Part shown: piece after piece, positions 10,978 through 26,200 of the stretch
Position numbering within the stretch: the first letter of the stretch is position 1
Layout of the letters: every line of letters starts with the position of its first letter
Position numbers and translations under genes: made by a program
Assembly: GCF_014905175.1 (NCBI RefSeq)
Contig: NC_057790.1
Coordinates: 6,200,001 to 6,264,000, forward strand
Length of the DNA: 64,000 bases
Direction: 5' to 3'
From: Aphidius gifuensis
Lineage: Eukaryota; Arthropoda; Insecta; Hymenoptera; Braconidae
Notes under the pieces: model-generated
What the model saw: the letters and a program-made list of their open reading frames with translations, nothing else
What the model was told of the DNA's origin: nothing
Databases searched by the model: none

Positions 10978-13033
10978 ATGATTAAGATGTCAAGTGAACC
11001 AGTTGAAATTGTAATCCACGAAATTGAGAATGATGTAAATTCAAATACTTTGCATTTTCCACCACAAAATTCACGGCTGGTAGATGATACTTCATGGGTC
11101 ATTCAACCAAGTACATTGTTCGCTAATCGGACATCAAATAAATTGCACAGAAACTATTCGGTTATTTTATTAAAATAACTGATAATAATTATTGAATATC
11201 AAAATTCGATTTGAGTAAAGAATAATTTTTTTTTTTTTTTTTTTTCATTTGGTTTTCACAGAACAACGCTCATAGTTTTCATTCAGCTATCGGACCCATT
11301 ATCACAATTGGACAGTATTTTGGAATTTTTGCAATGGACGGTGTCAAGAATCCAACTCCAGAAATGATGACCTTCAAAATGAAATCGTGGAGGACAATTT
11401 ATTCATGTGTAGTATCGTTGAATATTTTAATTCTACTATATTGCATTGTGTTTTACCTTATCAAGGCATCAATTAATCAAAATAAAGGTATATAAGCATT
11501 AATCATCATATTGATATATTGAGTAACTTTTAAATTTTTCTTAATTACTGCAGAGGTATCGTTATCCTCAATTGGATTTGGTATGTTTATTGGATTTTCA
11601 TTCTTGATAAATGTAACATTTACTTGCTCTTCACAAATGTGGATAAACCTGCAAAAAAAGTGGAACAAAGTAGAAAAGTCGCTGGACATGTTCGTAAATA
11701 ATAAAATAATCTAAAAATAATAATTCTTGTTTTGCAGTTTATTAATAAGCTTTTAAATGAATTATTTGAAGGTTTTATCAACAATCTCCACAACTGCGTA
11801 TCAAATTCAAAATAATTTTTGCTGTCATTGAATTTTTCGAACTCGGAAATCATTTCTTAGGTGTCATACTCAGAGGTAGGAGTGCAAATGATTTTATAGA
11901 TTATATGAAATTCTACGGAAAACTTTTAGCTGAAGCATTTTTAGGGAGCAACGTTCTTCTTTTAGGTAATTAAACTTCGACAGTATAAAACAACGTATTT
12001 TATATATGCTAATCATCGTTATTAACTATTATTAGTAACAATAAATATTTTCTTTTTTTAAAAAGACAGTTATTGGCTTGGCATCCTGGGAATTTATGTC
12101 CTAATTATTCCCATCATTGCTGCTTTCATTAAAAGCTTTACAAACGTTATTATTATTTTTGTAAGTAAATTTTGTACATAATTCAGTTGACTTGTTTATT
12201 ATGTAAAAATATATATTTATGTTTGCTATAATATAATGATAGTTGGCGATTGGACTTACTGAAATGTACAAAGCTGTGAATGAACATGTTTCTGATTTGA
12301 TTAATTCAAATTGTCAATCAATCGATTGGTCTCGACTCAAACTACATTATGGAATGTTGAGTGATCTTGTCAGAGAAACAGATCGTGTTATTTCACCGCT
12401 CATTGTTTTATCTATTGGTAGCAATATTTATTACATCTGTATTTCTCTTTTAGATGGACTAATGTATGAATTTTATTATCTTATAAATTAATACTTTTTG
12501 AATATTGACAATTGTAATAAAATATTTTTTGTTTTTCAGTCCACAACATGATGGCATAGTGAATGCAATATATTTTTTTGGAGAGTTTGTATTATTGGTT
12601 ATCAAAACAATTGCAGTTATTCTATTTGCAGCTAGAATCAATGACGAGAGTAAAAAACCAATATTATTTCTTTCAAAATGTCCAGTACAAGGTCCTTTAT
12701 TTGAAGTAAATTAATTTATTATTTATAATCTATTTATAGATTTTCAAAGCTTTACTCTCCTAATTATAATATTTTTCCTTTTAAAGCCTCAGTGGTTACA
12801 ACTTCAATTATTGATTAACGAAGTTGCACTCACAGCAATGAATTTTTTTTCAATCACTCGAAAATTCCTGATAACGGTAAGATATCATCATTAATAAACG
12901 TCACAATGCATGTTTCTATACGAGTAAAAAAAAAGTAAATATAAAACAAAACACTTTTCAATAATTCTTATGCTTACAGGTGACTACAACTATTATTTCG
13001 TACGAGGTATTATTGTTGCAGTTTCATAAATAA
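10978..13033 (+). CDS. Gustatory receptor, sugar-receptor (Gr5a/Gr64) type, copy D
   Basis: Exons 10978-11160, 11262-11487, 11554-11689, 11772-11965, 12066-12160, 12243-12463, 12540-12705, 12787-12876 and 12980-13033 join in phase to 454 aa. Exons 2-9 have exactly the lengths of those in copy C. A second in-frame ATG at 10987 aligns with the start of copy C, so either could initiate. Seven hydrophobic segments, the membrane-proximal WINLQKKWNKVE loop and the terminal SYEVLLLQF motif are all kept. Divergence from copy C is greatest in exon 1 (the cytoplasmic N terminus) and in exon 4. That pattern would suit separate ligand tuning or simple drift. The last intron is short (103 bases) as in copy C, unlike the 655-base last intron of copy B. 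Confidence 0.8.
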
Positions 13034-16000
13034 ATTAATTAAATTACTGATTTGATAAAAATGTTGAAATTATTCAAACTTGTATATTGAATTTATTTTT
13101 GCGTTGTGTTTTGTGAAGTTCATACAAGTATATGGAATTTTCGGAAAAAAAAATGCCGAATTTCAATATAAACTTCCGTCGATGTTTCACTTTTCATGTG
13201 TTGTATTTCATGCAAGTAATTTCGTGAATGTTATGTAAGTTTGTAAAAAAACATAAAAGTTTGTATAATAAAAATTTAAAAAATTAAATTTCCAATTTAA
13301 TTGCATATAAATTTGTTTATTGTTTCAATCATTATCTATATATTAACTTTGAAACAATAATATTCCTACAACATTGCATAAAAATATTCTGACTTTCGTA
13401 CAATAAAGCATGTGGTTCTTTCAATAATAATTTACCATTACATCTTATTTTATTTTTATAAATCCAAATTGAAATTAAATGACAAAAATTATTCCTATTC
13501 TCTTTTTTGGGATGCGCTGTATTTCATGCGTAAAAACAATATTGCGTTGAAACTTGTAGACAAGATAAAAAAAAAATACTTCATTTATTCAAATACCTTT
13601 TTATTCAATTTTTAACTATGCTTATTTTATTTTTATATTTTTTTTAACCAAAAAAAATTCATACTGAATAAAAGTGACAATAAACCAATCGATATTTCAA
13701 ACAATAAAAAAAAAAACAAACAAATAATAATAAATTTTCATTAATATTTTCTTATTAAGTAACAATAAAACAAGTAAAATTACAAATAAACTATTTTAAT
13801 CTATTATTTCATAAACGATTACAATCGTAATTTTATATATACACATTTTGTGTTAATCAATTAACTTTATTTTTTTATTAATTATTTTCTTTTAATATTG
13901 TATATTATATAATATAGCTACAAGTAAGTATATTTATTTTTCATTAAACCTTTTTTCGTTATTAATATAAATAATAACATAATCCTGGTATTTACAAATT
14001 ATTAATTATATTTATTTGTATATTTTTATTAAAAAAAAAAAAAAATTTATTCTTGCAAAAACAATGTCCATGATACGTTGGATAAACACACGTTCATATT
14101 ATCAAATGATATTTTATTTTGGATTAAGCAACAAAATATTGATTACTTTTATCACCTTCATTGGAAACATGATATAAATCTATTATTATTTTATATATAA
14201 ACTATATATCACAATTACTGAATAATTACAATTGCAGATTTTTCTATTTCATTTTTTTTTTCTTTACATGTTTAATGAGTGGCATAAAAATTTTTTAATG
14301 ATAATTATAATTCACACTATTATTTTCTTATTTATCATAAATGATTTTTGAACAAAAAAAAATATTACAATCACGTGTATCTATCACTGTATATACTTTA
14401 TTTATTTTATACATTTTAAAAATTTTTTTTAAACAATACTGATGTATCAATTGATATAAATTTTTCCTGGTATAATTAAGCCAGCATTGTAATTGTTATT
14501 ATCCATAATTTAAAAAACACTTTTTTATTAAAAGAGTATTATTTATTAAAAAATCAAGATGATGGATGAAGTATGACAATCAATTGCAACACGCCCATAT
14601 TTTTAATGACACAAAATTTGAATATTTTTTAGTCTTGTTTATCGAAGATAGTAACAGCGAATCGTTGTCATCATCATCATGAAAAAATTAATGGTGAAAT
14701 GATTTTTTGTTATATTTAAAAAGAGGAAAAACTAAATTACATTTTAATAATATTTATTTAATTTAAATAACAACAAATTGAATATATATTTTTCATTGTT
14801 TTTGTTAAACAAATTCAACGTATTTATTTGTCCATTTTTGTGTTTTGTTTTTTTTTAAATACAACAAATGTATCAAGTATGTAATTTATATACATCAATG
14901 GAAATTATTTTTTATATATTTTTCATGATGAAGAATTTTTTAATTAACAATTTAACGATTCACTGTAATGACGTTGGTCCCCTAATGCTCATTAAGTTGT
15001 TTATTATCATAAATAATTCAAAGAAAAAAATACCAGTAAATTTGTAATTAAATAAAATACTTGTTTTACATGTCAATTTAGCTTTAGATGATAATTATTT
15101 TTATGTTTTTATTTTATTTGTAGTATTATTTAATTAATTTTTTTTTGATTTGTATATAATACAAGAATTATTAGAGCACCTGTCTCAAATATTCTAAGAT
15201 GTATTTTTCATATTTTTAAGATTATTTATTCGTGGCCCCAATATTAACCAAGATTATATCATTTCATCAAAATTCACATATATATTTTGTGGCTCACAAA
15301 TATTGTATACTGTCATAAATAAGTTGTTCCATCAACTTGAAAAAATTTCTACAAAATCATTTATTATTTATAGATTTATTATGAATTACTATATTATTTA
15401 TTTCAAACAATTATTTAATTGTTTTGTTTAATTATAAATTTGTTCTATTTGGGTAAAAAAACAAAAAAAATAATAATTGTAATCAAGGATTGATTTTGTG
15501 TGATCCATATTTTTTTTTTTATTGAGGATCCATTTATGGAATGTTCAATTATTGGGAAGATTTAGTTATGCTATTTTTTTTTTTTTTTTTTTTTTTTTTT
15601 GTATTTTTAAATTAACATTGATCTGGTCATAATACAATTTTAAAACTATTTTATTATTTTAATAATCAACAGAGTATAAATTTCCTAACGTATTTATTTT
15701 CCAACGTATCATGGAAATATTGTGACTTTTTTTTAATGAGAGCAGAGTATAGAGAGAATCGTTGAGAAAAAAAAAAAATTAAATAAATTTTAAAGCTTTA
15801 ACGTACATTGTTAAAAGCATGCAATGTATTTACTTATTTTTAATAATTTTTTTATGTTTACAACCGATTGTTGTACGCAGCATTAAATAACGCATAAACT
15901 GCGAATTAGGAAATGTTTATTTTCTTTTTAAAATTCATTTAAATTTGTGCCGAAAAAAAAAAAAAAAAACAGAGGTATATATATTTTTTTTTTTTCTTGT

Positions 16001-17206
16001 AATTTTAATTAAGCGATACAACGCATTCAAGTGATTTCGCAATAAATTTACATAGTTTTTCGAATGCGCTTTATCGCAATAGAAAAAAAAAAAAAAAAAA
16101 TGTTTTTTTTAATTTCTTTTTTTTTTTTTTCTATAACAAAATTTGGTGTTAATTCACCATTTAATACATGAACGATATCATTTTTTTTTTTCTAGCGTAA
16201 CATTAAAATTAGATTGTTTTATTTTTCATTTTATTTTTATATTTTGTTCAAGATAATTGATCTTTTTATAATTAAATTTCTTCTACAATCAATATTGTAT
16301 GTAAAGTTGATTAATTTTATTTAGTCATGATTGAATATTTTTTTTTTTTTTTCTAAATTTAATTATAATATATAGAGCATAGTAAACATTACTATTTTCA
16401 GCAACTTGTAGCCAAAAAAAATGTTTATTCTCGGCGAATAATAATTATCTTTGAATCAATAGATTTTTTTTTCTATCTCAAATGTTTATTTTTCTTTAAT
16501 TTATAATTGACTTTATCTTAATCAATAATTTTTTTTTTTTGTTTATATAATCATGTACTTTGTATACATGTCAATTGAATATTTCTATAATAATAATTAT
16601 TATTATTTAAATGGTACACAAAGCTTCATCTATATTTTTTTTTTTTGTATTTTCCTTTTCGTTTTTTTTTTATATAAAATTTAACGGTATCAAATTATTA
16701 TAATAGTATTTTTTTTATTTTTCATTGATTCATATAAGTAACGCCATTTTCATTTATTCAGTTATTATTTTTAAATATGTTTCTACCTACAGTGAAACTA
16801 TGGCTACAGTCATAAAGTTGTAAAACAAAAAAAAAACAAAAATAAAAAAAATTGAGTACACGTCAAAGTTGTGTGGCGTCGACGTAGGCACTCTTCAATG
16901 CACCAGAGATTAAAATAAAAGAAAGCAAAATCGTACGTACATTAATTTTAACAATAAATTATTTGGAATATTATTATTTTCATAATAATTAATTATGTAG
17001 TCGTTTGTGCTTTCTAATTATTTTTTAAATTCTTTTTTCTCTCTGTCATCATAAACTGTTTGATCATAAAAATGATCAACAATAATAAAAACAAACAAAC
17101 AAACAAATAGTAATAAAATAATAAAATTGACTAAGATGTGATTGCCTAATATATAACAGCCTGCTTAAAAATTCACGATTAGTTTAACTAACAATTGAAA
17201 GCCACA
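13034..17206. other. Gene-free AT-rich stretch between receptor D and mastermind, with the mastermind 3' UTR
   Basis: About 4.2 kb without a supportable coding exon. The left 250 bases carry the usual receptor 3' flank repeat (13100-13230). The rest is dominated by long A and T runs, for example a run of more than 25 T ending at 15600, and by AATAAA/TTTATT hexamers on both strands. The right part should be the 3' UTR of the leftward mastermind gene, whose stop is at 17207-17209; its poly(A) site cannot be placed by eye. A small less AT-rich patch lies at 16860-16915. Confidence 0.5.
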
Positions 17207-20200
17207 TTAAAGTGAATCAAGAAAACCCGCCGTTGTATCAAGTGAATTTAATATATCTTGGGCATTGAAATTTGATGAATCACCAGTGGGAAGATTGTCA
17301 AGAAATTCAAGACTAAAATCAGTTGCTGCTGATACTGATTGATCAGTTGTTGTGGAAGCTGGTTGATTATGTTGTTGAGGTAAATTTCTAACACCTGGAC
17401 TACCACCTCCATACTGTTGATGTGGATGTAATGGTGATCCTTAAATAAAACAAATTTATAATATTAATATTTCATCAATATATTACTTTTAAAAATTGTA
17501 TATTATTTAATAAATTAAATACCTGTTCCAGCATTTGTAACTGAACTAACTGATGAAGTTTGTGACATTTGCATTTGCATGGACATTTGATTATTGCCTT
17601 GTTGCATTGCAAGATTTTGTTGTTGATGTTGTTGTGATAATAATTGTTGCATTTGTGAAGTATTTGTCATATTATTACCAGGCATACCACCACTTTGTGA
17701 ACGAATTAATTGATGTTGCATTTGTGCTGCATTCATTTGCATTCCTCCATTTCCACCCATACCAAAACCACCTGAAATATTATAATTTTATCATTAAATA
17801 AACAATGTAATTTATTAAAATAAATAATAATATTTTACCTTGATGTGATTGTTGATTAAATTGCGGTCGCATGTGTCCTTGAAAGCCTTGCTGTTGTTGT
17901 TGCTGTTGTTGTTGTTGTTGTTGCATAATAGCAAGATGTCGCCATTCTTGTTGTACACCACCACGCCCAGTAATACTATTTCCAATAACATCAGATGGTC
18001 CAACACTAACATTTGGCGGCCGTTGATTATTTGTTCTCGGATAACCTGGTCCTAATCTTTGATGCATTTGATGCATTCCACCAATTGCTGCCATTCCACC
18101 AGCTCCACCACTACCAACACCACCATTACCAACACCAGCACCTCCAACACCAGGGCCTACACCACCCATATACATATTTCCACCAGCAGAATGTAATGCC
18201 TGCTGTTGTTGTTGCTGTTGTTGTTGTTGTTGTTGTTGTTGAGGTGCCATTTGTGGTCTCATCATTGGACCTATTTAATAATAATAATAATAGAAATTTA
18301 TATAAATCTTTATTTGATAAAACTATATAAATTTTTTAAATATTATATTTACCAGAAGGTGGCATAGCTTGTTGTGCAACTCTTCTAATTGGTCCTGTAT
18401 TTGAAAATCTCGTTTGTTGTCCCATTCCAATACCAGCATGCATCATTTGTGCTTGTGCTGCTGCTTTGTATTCTGGTGGTGGTGGTCTAACACCAGCCAT
18501 ACTTGCTGTCATGTGTTGCTGATGTTGCATTGCCTATTTTAAATAAAAAAGACAAACAAATTAATAAATATATATTATTTATATTATTATTTATTAATAA
18601 TACTTTTAAAAACAAATAAACAAACCTGTGCACGAAGTAAATGTTGTTGTTGCTGTTGTTGTTGTTGTTGATGAATTAATTTAGCATGTTGATGTTGATC
18701 AACTTGTCCTGGTGGTACTTGTTGTTGTTGTGGATGACCACGACCAGTTGGTGGACCAGTACCTGGTTGTGGTATACCACCACCAGCTGCAGCACGTTGT
18801 CTTAAACTTTGTTGTGTAAAATTAATTGTTTGTGATTGTGATACAGAACAATATGTATCAGTTTGACCAGTTGGTCCTGTTTGATTTTGGCTTTGTTGTT
18901 GATTAAAATACATTCCCTGTTGTGCAGCAACAGATACACCTGATTTTAAATCACCCGTCAATTGCATATGCTGTCCAGCTGATACCTTTACCATACAAAG
19001 AAACGAAAAAGAAAAAAAGAAAACTATAATTAAAATATTCATCAGTATGATAAATTAAAATATTATATAATAAACAAAATTTTTGACATTTAAAAATACA
19101 AAATAAATCGATTCAACAACAGCCACTGTGTACTGTAGATATCAGCAAATTGTTCACAGTTTGCTGCTGCTGTAGCTGCTGATTTTTATTTTCAACTCGC
19201 AGACAAGAATTCAAGATCGTATTATTATCATAAATACGTAGAATAACAACATAAAAACATATATATTTGTGTTTTATAAATGTATGATATGTATATATAT
19301 ATAAAACAAGGCATAGATTGTGAGAGAAACTGACATAGCAGTCACGTTTGGCCGTTTGCACGTCAATTATATACAAGCATGGTGATGATTATATCCTGGC
19401 TAATATCATGATGTTGAAATTGTTAATCACTGTAAATTCTGACATATCTTGCATTCTGTTGCATATACAATATAGATTCTATATATATATATAATTAATA
19501 ACATTATTATTATTGTATTATTCTTTTGTTTAATGTTGGATAGCATGTTTGTCTGTCTGTAATACGCAAAAGTCTTTGGATTTAAATTTTACTGTGAGAG
19601 GAGGCCATGTAGCGCAAGACTGCGGCCGCTGACCTCCACTCCCACCATCACTACCATCACCACCATCACCACCACTATCGTCATCATCATCACCACCCTT
19701 TTTGTTGTTTTTTTTTTCTATTGTCCATATTGCTGTACCATATTCAAGAGAGAGCAAGTGTTTGAACACTTCAACTACTCAATTAATTTTCCCCAAAAAA
19801 AAAATCACTTTTCTTTTCTTTATTTTAAAATCATCATCATCTTATTAATCTTTTGTATACATTTTCTTTTATTTTTTTTGATCCTTCTTGTTAATTATTC
19901 GATCATTTTACATGATAAATAAATAAAATAAAAATAAATACATGGTCATGATGATGCTCGCATATAAATCTCAATAATTTTTATAATCATAAATCAATTG
20001 TTATACATGAAATATAAAATTTTATTATGACATCATGAATTGACAAATTTTGGTAATATTTTTAACTGTCTAAAAAGTATATACACATGATTTTGAATGC
20101 TATATTTTTTGATGATGGGAATAAGACTTGGATAAATGATGATGAGTAGCTGAACAACAAAATATTCTGATGGCTATATCTATCTATATATGAGGTTCTC

Positions 20201-23200
20201 CTGTATCGATTTCCGATAGCGGCATTTAGTGCTTTTGTATATATATTCTGTCTGCTTCCATACGTGGCTGATACGCAAACGTATACTACTATCCGTGACA
20301 ACAGCAGGCAACGAGGATACTGTGACTATGTAGGCTACTGCAAATTACGTCCAAAAGCTCAACCCACTATTTTCATATATATACTTTGTAAATGTGTATT
20401 GTGCAATGATATAATACTAAATCTACAACAAACTAAATTAGTTATTCAATCAACGACTAGTCGAATGATAAATTTTTACTATATATATTCCAGGGAAAAA
20501 TAAATATATTATTTTTAAACTGATGTTAATATTGTTGTAATATATCAAAGTGATAGTTGACAATAAGACTGCAGTGTTGGTAAATTTATTAATTAAATTT
20601 CTATACAATATTGAATGCATTCATGAATTTTTAAGTGGTTTTTTATTTTTTATAATAATTTTTAAATATTTATTTTGATGACAATAAGTTGGCTTTTTTA
20701 TATTCATAAAAACGGATTGTTATCCTAACTAGATAGATACATGATTTCATGATGAAAGTGTATAATCAAAGTGGTGTGAGCTAGAGCCGCACCTAGTGCC
20801 AGATAGTCACTAACATAGAAGCTGGTAAGTAGATGTGGTGATTACGAATGCCAGACCATCGACCCAGCAAGTCGACAACGAGAAGCATCATACTATCTTG
20901 CTCCAGGCTGTGTCATGAAAGAAAGATGTGCAAATTTGCCCTAGTTTTCATATTTAAATAATTTTCAACTGTATTTTTCTTTTTTTTTAAAAAAAACTAT
21001 ATTTTGCTTTTTAAATAATTATATCATTATTTAATTTTAATTTATCAATGTATTATTATTGTTTAAATATTTTTGTACTTCAAGTATTTACACTTACAAA
21101 AAAAAAATGAAAAATCTGTATGAGCTTGTACAAGACTCTCGCAAGTTTTAACTTTTAATATTTAATAAATTAAACTGTTAATATATAATTTAATAAATAT
21201 TTTTCGAGTGCCAAAATAAGTACGAATAGAGTACAAAAAAAAACAGAGTAAAATATCAGCAATAAATAAAGTGTAAAATAAATATAAAGAAACAAATATC
21301 TGCAGCTCAATCTAATCTTATCCCATCCATGTCACATGGTATACAAAGTTTGTATATATTTTTGTGTATATACACTGTGCACACCTTTTCTTCGAAATTA
21401 TTATAAGTTTAACTTGCGTCATGCTCATTGGTAACATCAACAACGCACAAATATGATTTAAAAAAAAAATAATAATAATTTTTAAATACATTGAATAAAT
21501 AAATATGAAAAAAATATATTTTAAAATGAATAAATAAAATAATACCATGACACACTATTCTTAACAACGACTTCCGGTGACCTGAATTAAGATGGTATTA
21601 TCTTATCGAGAATAAACACAACTCACTGCGGCTAAGTATTAAAATTATGATAAATAAAAAATAAATAAATAAAACTATATATATTTCCAAAAAATTATTG
21701 ACTAGTTAAAAATAATAATTAATTTAAATTTCAGCGCAAGAAAAAAAGAGGGAAAAAAAAAAAATTATACGAACAAAAAAACCTTTAGTTTAAAGAGAAA
21801 AAAAAATAATTAATAATTATAAAATTTTATAGTTTTAAAATTTATATTTGCCTTGTGTTTATTTGGCCTGAATTAAAAGTATATATATTATAATTTTTAC
21901 GAGTTCCAGAAGGCGCATATTATAGTTCTACGAACTAGTCAACACACCGTCATCATTGTCGTCGTGGTCGTCGTCGTCATCATCATCGACTATGTGTATT
22001 ACTCATAGAAATTAACTCATCTGGCACACTACAAGTACACATGCATTCATGTAAATTTAATCAATATAATAATATTATTATACACTTAAGCCATATATAA
22101 AATTTATCATTAAAAATTAAAAAAAAATAAAATGATAAAGATTATTAGTTTGATAGAAAATAATTGTTCATATGTATATACGTATTTATAGATAGATAAT
22201 ACAAATATATACGTATAAATTATACAAGTTGAATGGCGCGTTGAGTACACCGGTGTCACGGTCGAGTCTAAAATTAGCACGCGACAACAACCAGGACTGT
22301 CGAAGAAAACACACTCGACAAATATATATATATACAATTTAAAAAAATAATTATAATACAATTGTTGTTTATTGTTTAAATATATATATTATTGAGTTGA
22401 TAAAAAAATTCAAAATGAATGTAATGTTGTTAGTGAGGCGAGAAAATTTCGGTCTAGACTGTACGTGGGCAAACGTCGAGTCGATGTAGGTTACAACGAG
22501 GGACATGGGTATTGATTTCATCGCGATATTATGGAATGTGCCTTTTAGATTATTATTCTTAAATACGTGAACAATCAATTTGACATATTAATTATTATTT
22601 TATTATAAATATTAATTAACTATTTTTAATATTATTTTTGAAAAAAAAAAAAAAAGGTCAAAATGATATTTAAATATTATTTGAATTTAAATATTTTTTT
22701 ACATATATGCATTTTGAATAAATGACACACAAGGGTTAGCGTCAATCAGATCAAATAGATGGGAAAAAAAAATATATATATACAAATAAGATAAATATCA
22801 ATTTTTGTCAAACGCATGTTAATGGGAAAATTATGGATAGTTTAATTCTTTTGAAGGAAAAAAAATAATATATATTGTTAATCTGCGTATAAATATTTAT
22901 GTAAATATACTTAATATGTTTATTGAGAAAATAAAAAAAAATAAATAATGAATGTATAGGATAAAAGTGTAACCTTTGAACTAAAAATTGGAGGCCACCA
23001 AACGCGCCTAACAACGACGACATCGACTTCCGGTCAAAAATAATATATAGAAGGGTGTTTGGACGATCAGAAAATAACAAAAGATATATATATGTATTAA
23101 TATAATTATCATAAATACGTAAATAACAAAAAAAAGACTATTGGTTGTTGGTATAATCAGGACATTTGCATCTTTGATCACCACAAGTTGGCATATATTA

Positions 23201-26200
23201 TAATATCAGTAGTCTAACCATACGTATGTGACGACATGCCCTCAATTATCATCATTACGTAAAATTTCATTTAATTAAAAATAATAAAATTAAATTTTAT
23301 TAATATATATTTAAATTACTATAATATTATTATTAATTTTTGTAAATTATAAAAGCTAAATTTATTTTTAATGTCTAAGAAAAATCTATTTTTTTTTTTT
23401 GATAAAGACAAGATTGCTCGGTCGAGTATCATACAAAGAAAGTAAAACTGTATATAGTGTATACATGTATATATAAAAAACAACTTGTTGCGCATCGATA
23501 CTGTGGCAACAACAAAAAAAAATAAAAATAAAAATAAACAACAGCAACGACTATAATAATTTTACTATACAATTCAACAGATGTTTAGATATATTATTTA
23601 AATTAAAACAAATATATTTATTGAAAAAATTAAATATAAAAAAACTTACTTGAATTTGATGTCCTGGATTTGATATATGAAGTTGTTGTGCTTGATTAAT
23701 TTGTAATGTTGATGTACCAGAACCAGATGATGGTCTTGGTGGTGTTGAATTTGTAAATGGACCACCTTGTCCAGGACCATTTTGATTTTGTCCACCAGTT
23801 TGTGCATTACCTCTTGGTGGTAATGGATAACCAGGACTACCATGATTTGGCACTGAACCAGGACTACCATAAGGTGAATACTGTTGTTTATAACCACCAC
23901 CAGTGGGTCCAAGTAAATTTGGTTTTCCACTTGTCTGTTGAGGCCTTTTCATATCAATATTTGAAAATTGTGTTTGTGATGCAAATATATCACTTGTTTG
24001 ATTTTGTCCAACAAAACCACCACTATTATTATTATTGTTGTTGTTGTTGTTATTATTATTACTATTATTACTATTATTATTGTTACTATTACTATTACTA
24101 TTATTATTATTTTTATGATAAGCATTTTGACCAGGATTTTGAGCATTTTGATTTTGATTTGTTGTTACATTATTTCCAGGACTACCCAAGTATCCTTCAT
24201 TATTATTATTATTATTATTACTATTAAATTGTGAAAATTCAGCGTATGGTGAACGTGATGCTGGACCACGTGCAACAGCAGCAGCTGCAACAGCTGCTGA
24301 ATTAAAACCAAGACCTAATTGTTGACTTTTATGCTGATGTTGTTCAGCCATTTGTTTTAATGTTTGTGCTGCTGGATTCATTTCTGATTTAAAATCAAGA
24401 CCAGAATAAGGCATACGTGCTGGTGAATATTGTGATGATGTTACAATATTACCAGGACTTGAATTTGATCCAATATTACCATTACTATTATTTGTACCAT
24501 TACTAGTACCACCATTATTATTATTGGTATTATTATTAATATGATGATGAATATTATCTTTGTCATCTTCAATTTTTATTTGACCATTTATTGGTCCAAT
24601 ATTATTACCAACAACAATTGTATTATTATTTGTACCAACATTATTATTATTTGTATTGTTGCTATTATTATTATTGTTGTTGCTATTATTACTATTGTTG
24701 TTATTATTACTATTATTATTATTATTGGTAGTATTTAAACCATTAACAATATTATTATTATTATTATTATTTGAATTGACATTGATATTGGCACTTGTAT
24801 TAACACCAGATAATGGATCAACATTTTTATCTTCAAAATCAAAATCTTTCATAAATTCTGGATGAAAATCAGATATTTCAGATATTAAATCTTTTAATGC
24901 ATCTGGTGTTATTATTTGATCACCAGCATCATCACCAATAAAATCTGGAAAACCAGGAAAACCAGCACCATTTGCAGCAACATCTTTTTCAAGTGCAGCA
25001 GCACATTGTTCAAGATCAACAAATTCATTATCTGGTTCTTGTTTACATTCAACAAGATTACCAATATCAACACAGCCAATACCTCCACCACCATTTGATA
25101 CAACATTATTACCTCCACTAGGTACACCAACACCTCCACCAACACCACTACTATTTCCACTTGATTGAGTTCTTGATGATACAGTTGTTGAATTATCCAT
25201 TGTTTTTGGTGATGATGTTGTATTAACATGATCACTTTTAACTGATGTATTTGTAAGTGCTTTAACAGTAACATTTGTTGATATTTGTTGTGCTTGTGAA
25301 TTTGCTGCTGATGTTGTAAATTCAAGTTGTTGTACAATTTCAACTGAAAATTTCGTTAATCCTTCATTTGCATTATTTCCATTACCACCATTTCCATTTC
25401 CAGGTCCATTATTATTATTATTATTATTGCTGTTGTTGTTGTTATTTATATTATTATTATTGTTGTTGTTATTATTATTATTGTTGTTACCAACTCCAAC
25501 ACCACCAATTGAACCATTGTTTCCAATTTGTGGACCCGATGAATTTGTACCATTGCCAGTTTGATGTTGACCATGTCCAAGATGTGGTACACCACCAACT
25601 GGACCAATTGGTCCTTGTTGATGTTGATGTGGTACTTGTGAACATTGTACTTTAACTGGTGGTTCACCAAAACCACCATCAACTGGTCCAGCACCAGTTG
25701 GCTCCAAATCCTCGGCAGTTCTTTTTAAAAACTTTTGCTGCTGAAACAAATTTTAAAAATAAAAAATAATATTAATTAATTAATTTATAATAACTAGAAT
25801 TAGCATAAATTATTTTCGTTTTTTTTTTTTCAACATATTTTTTAATTAAATTAATTAAATATCGACCAGTCATTCACAATAGTAATTACAGAAAAAAAAA
25901 AAAAAAAAAGTTAATGAATTACAAATATACATGTATATATTGTTCAGAGTATTGGATCAAAGTTCATTGCCTTATCCAGGTTCCCTTTGAAAGTATATAT
26001 ACCAATTTCCATAATTACAATAACAAATATCAGGACAACAAAATGATTACGCACAAAATATATTTTTAATTAAAACAACGTAAATTTATTTTATAATTAA
26101 TGAATAAATGAGTAAATTATTTTTGCCACAAAATAAATACAATATCACACACATAAATATAAATATATAACAATAAAAAAATAATAATTTACATTTGTAA

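Noticed and set aside
19530..19769. Acidic Asp/Gly ORF in mastermind intron 2
   Set aside because: It arises from a GAT/CAC trinucleotide tract and lacks splice sites in phase with mastermind.
23646..25694. Several ORFs rich in Ile, Leu, Tyr or Cys overlapping mastermind exon 2
   Set aside because: They are alternative-frame or antisense readings of Asn and Gln trinucleotide runs in the real exon.
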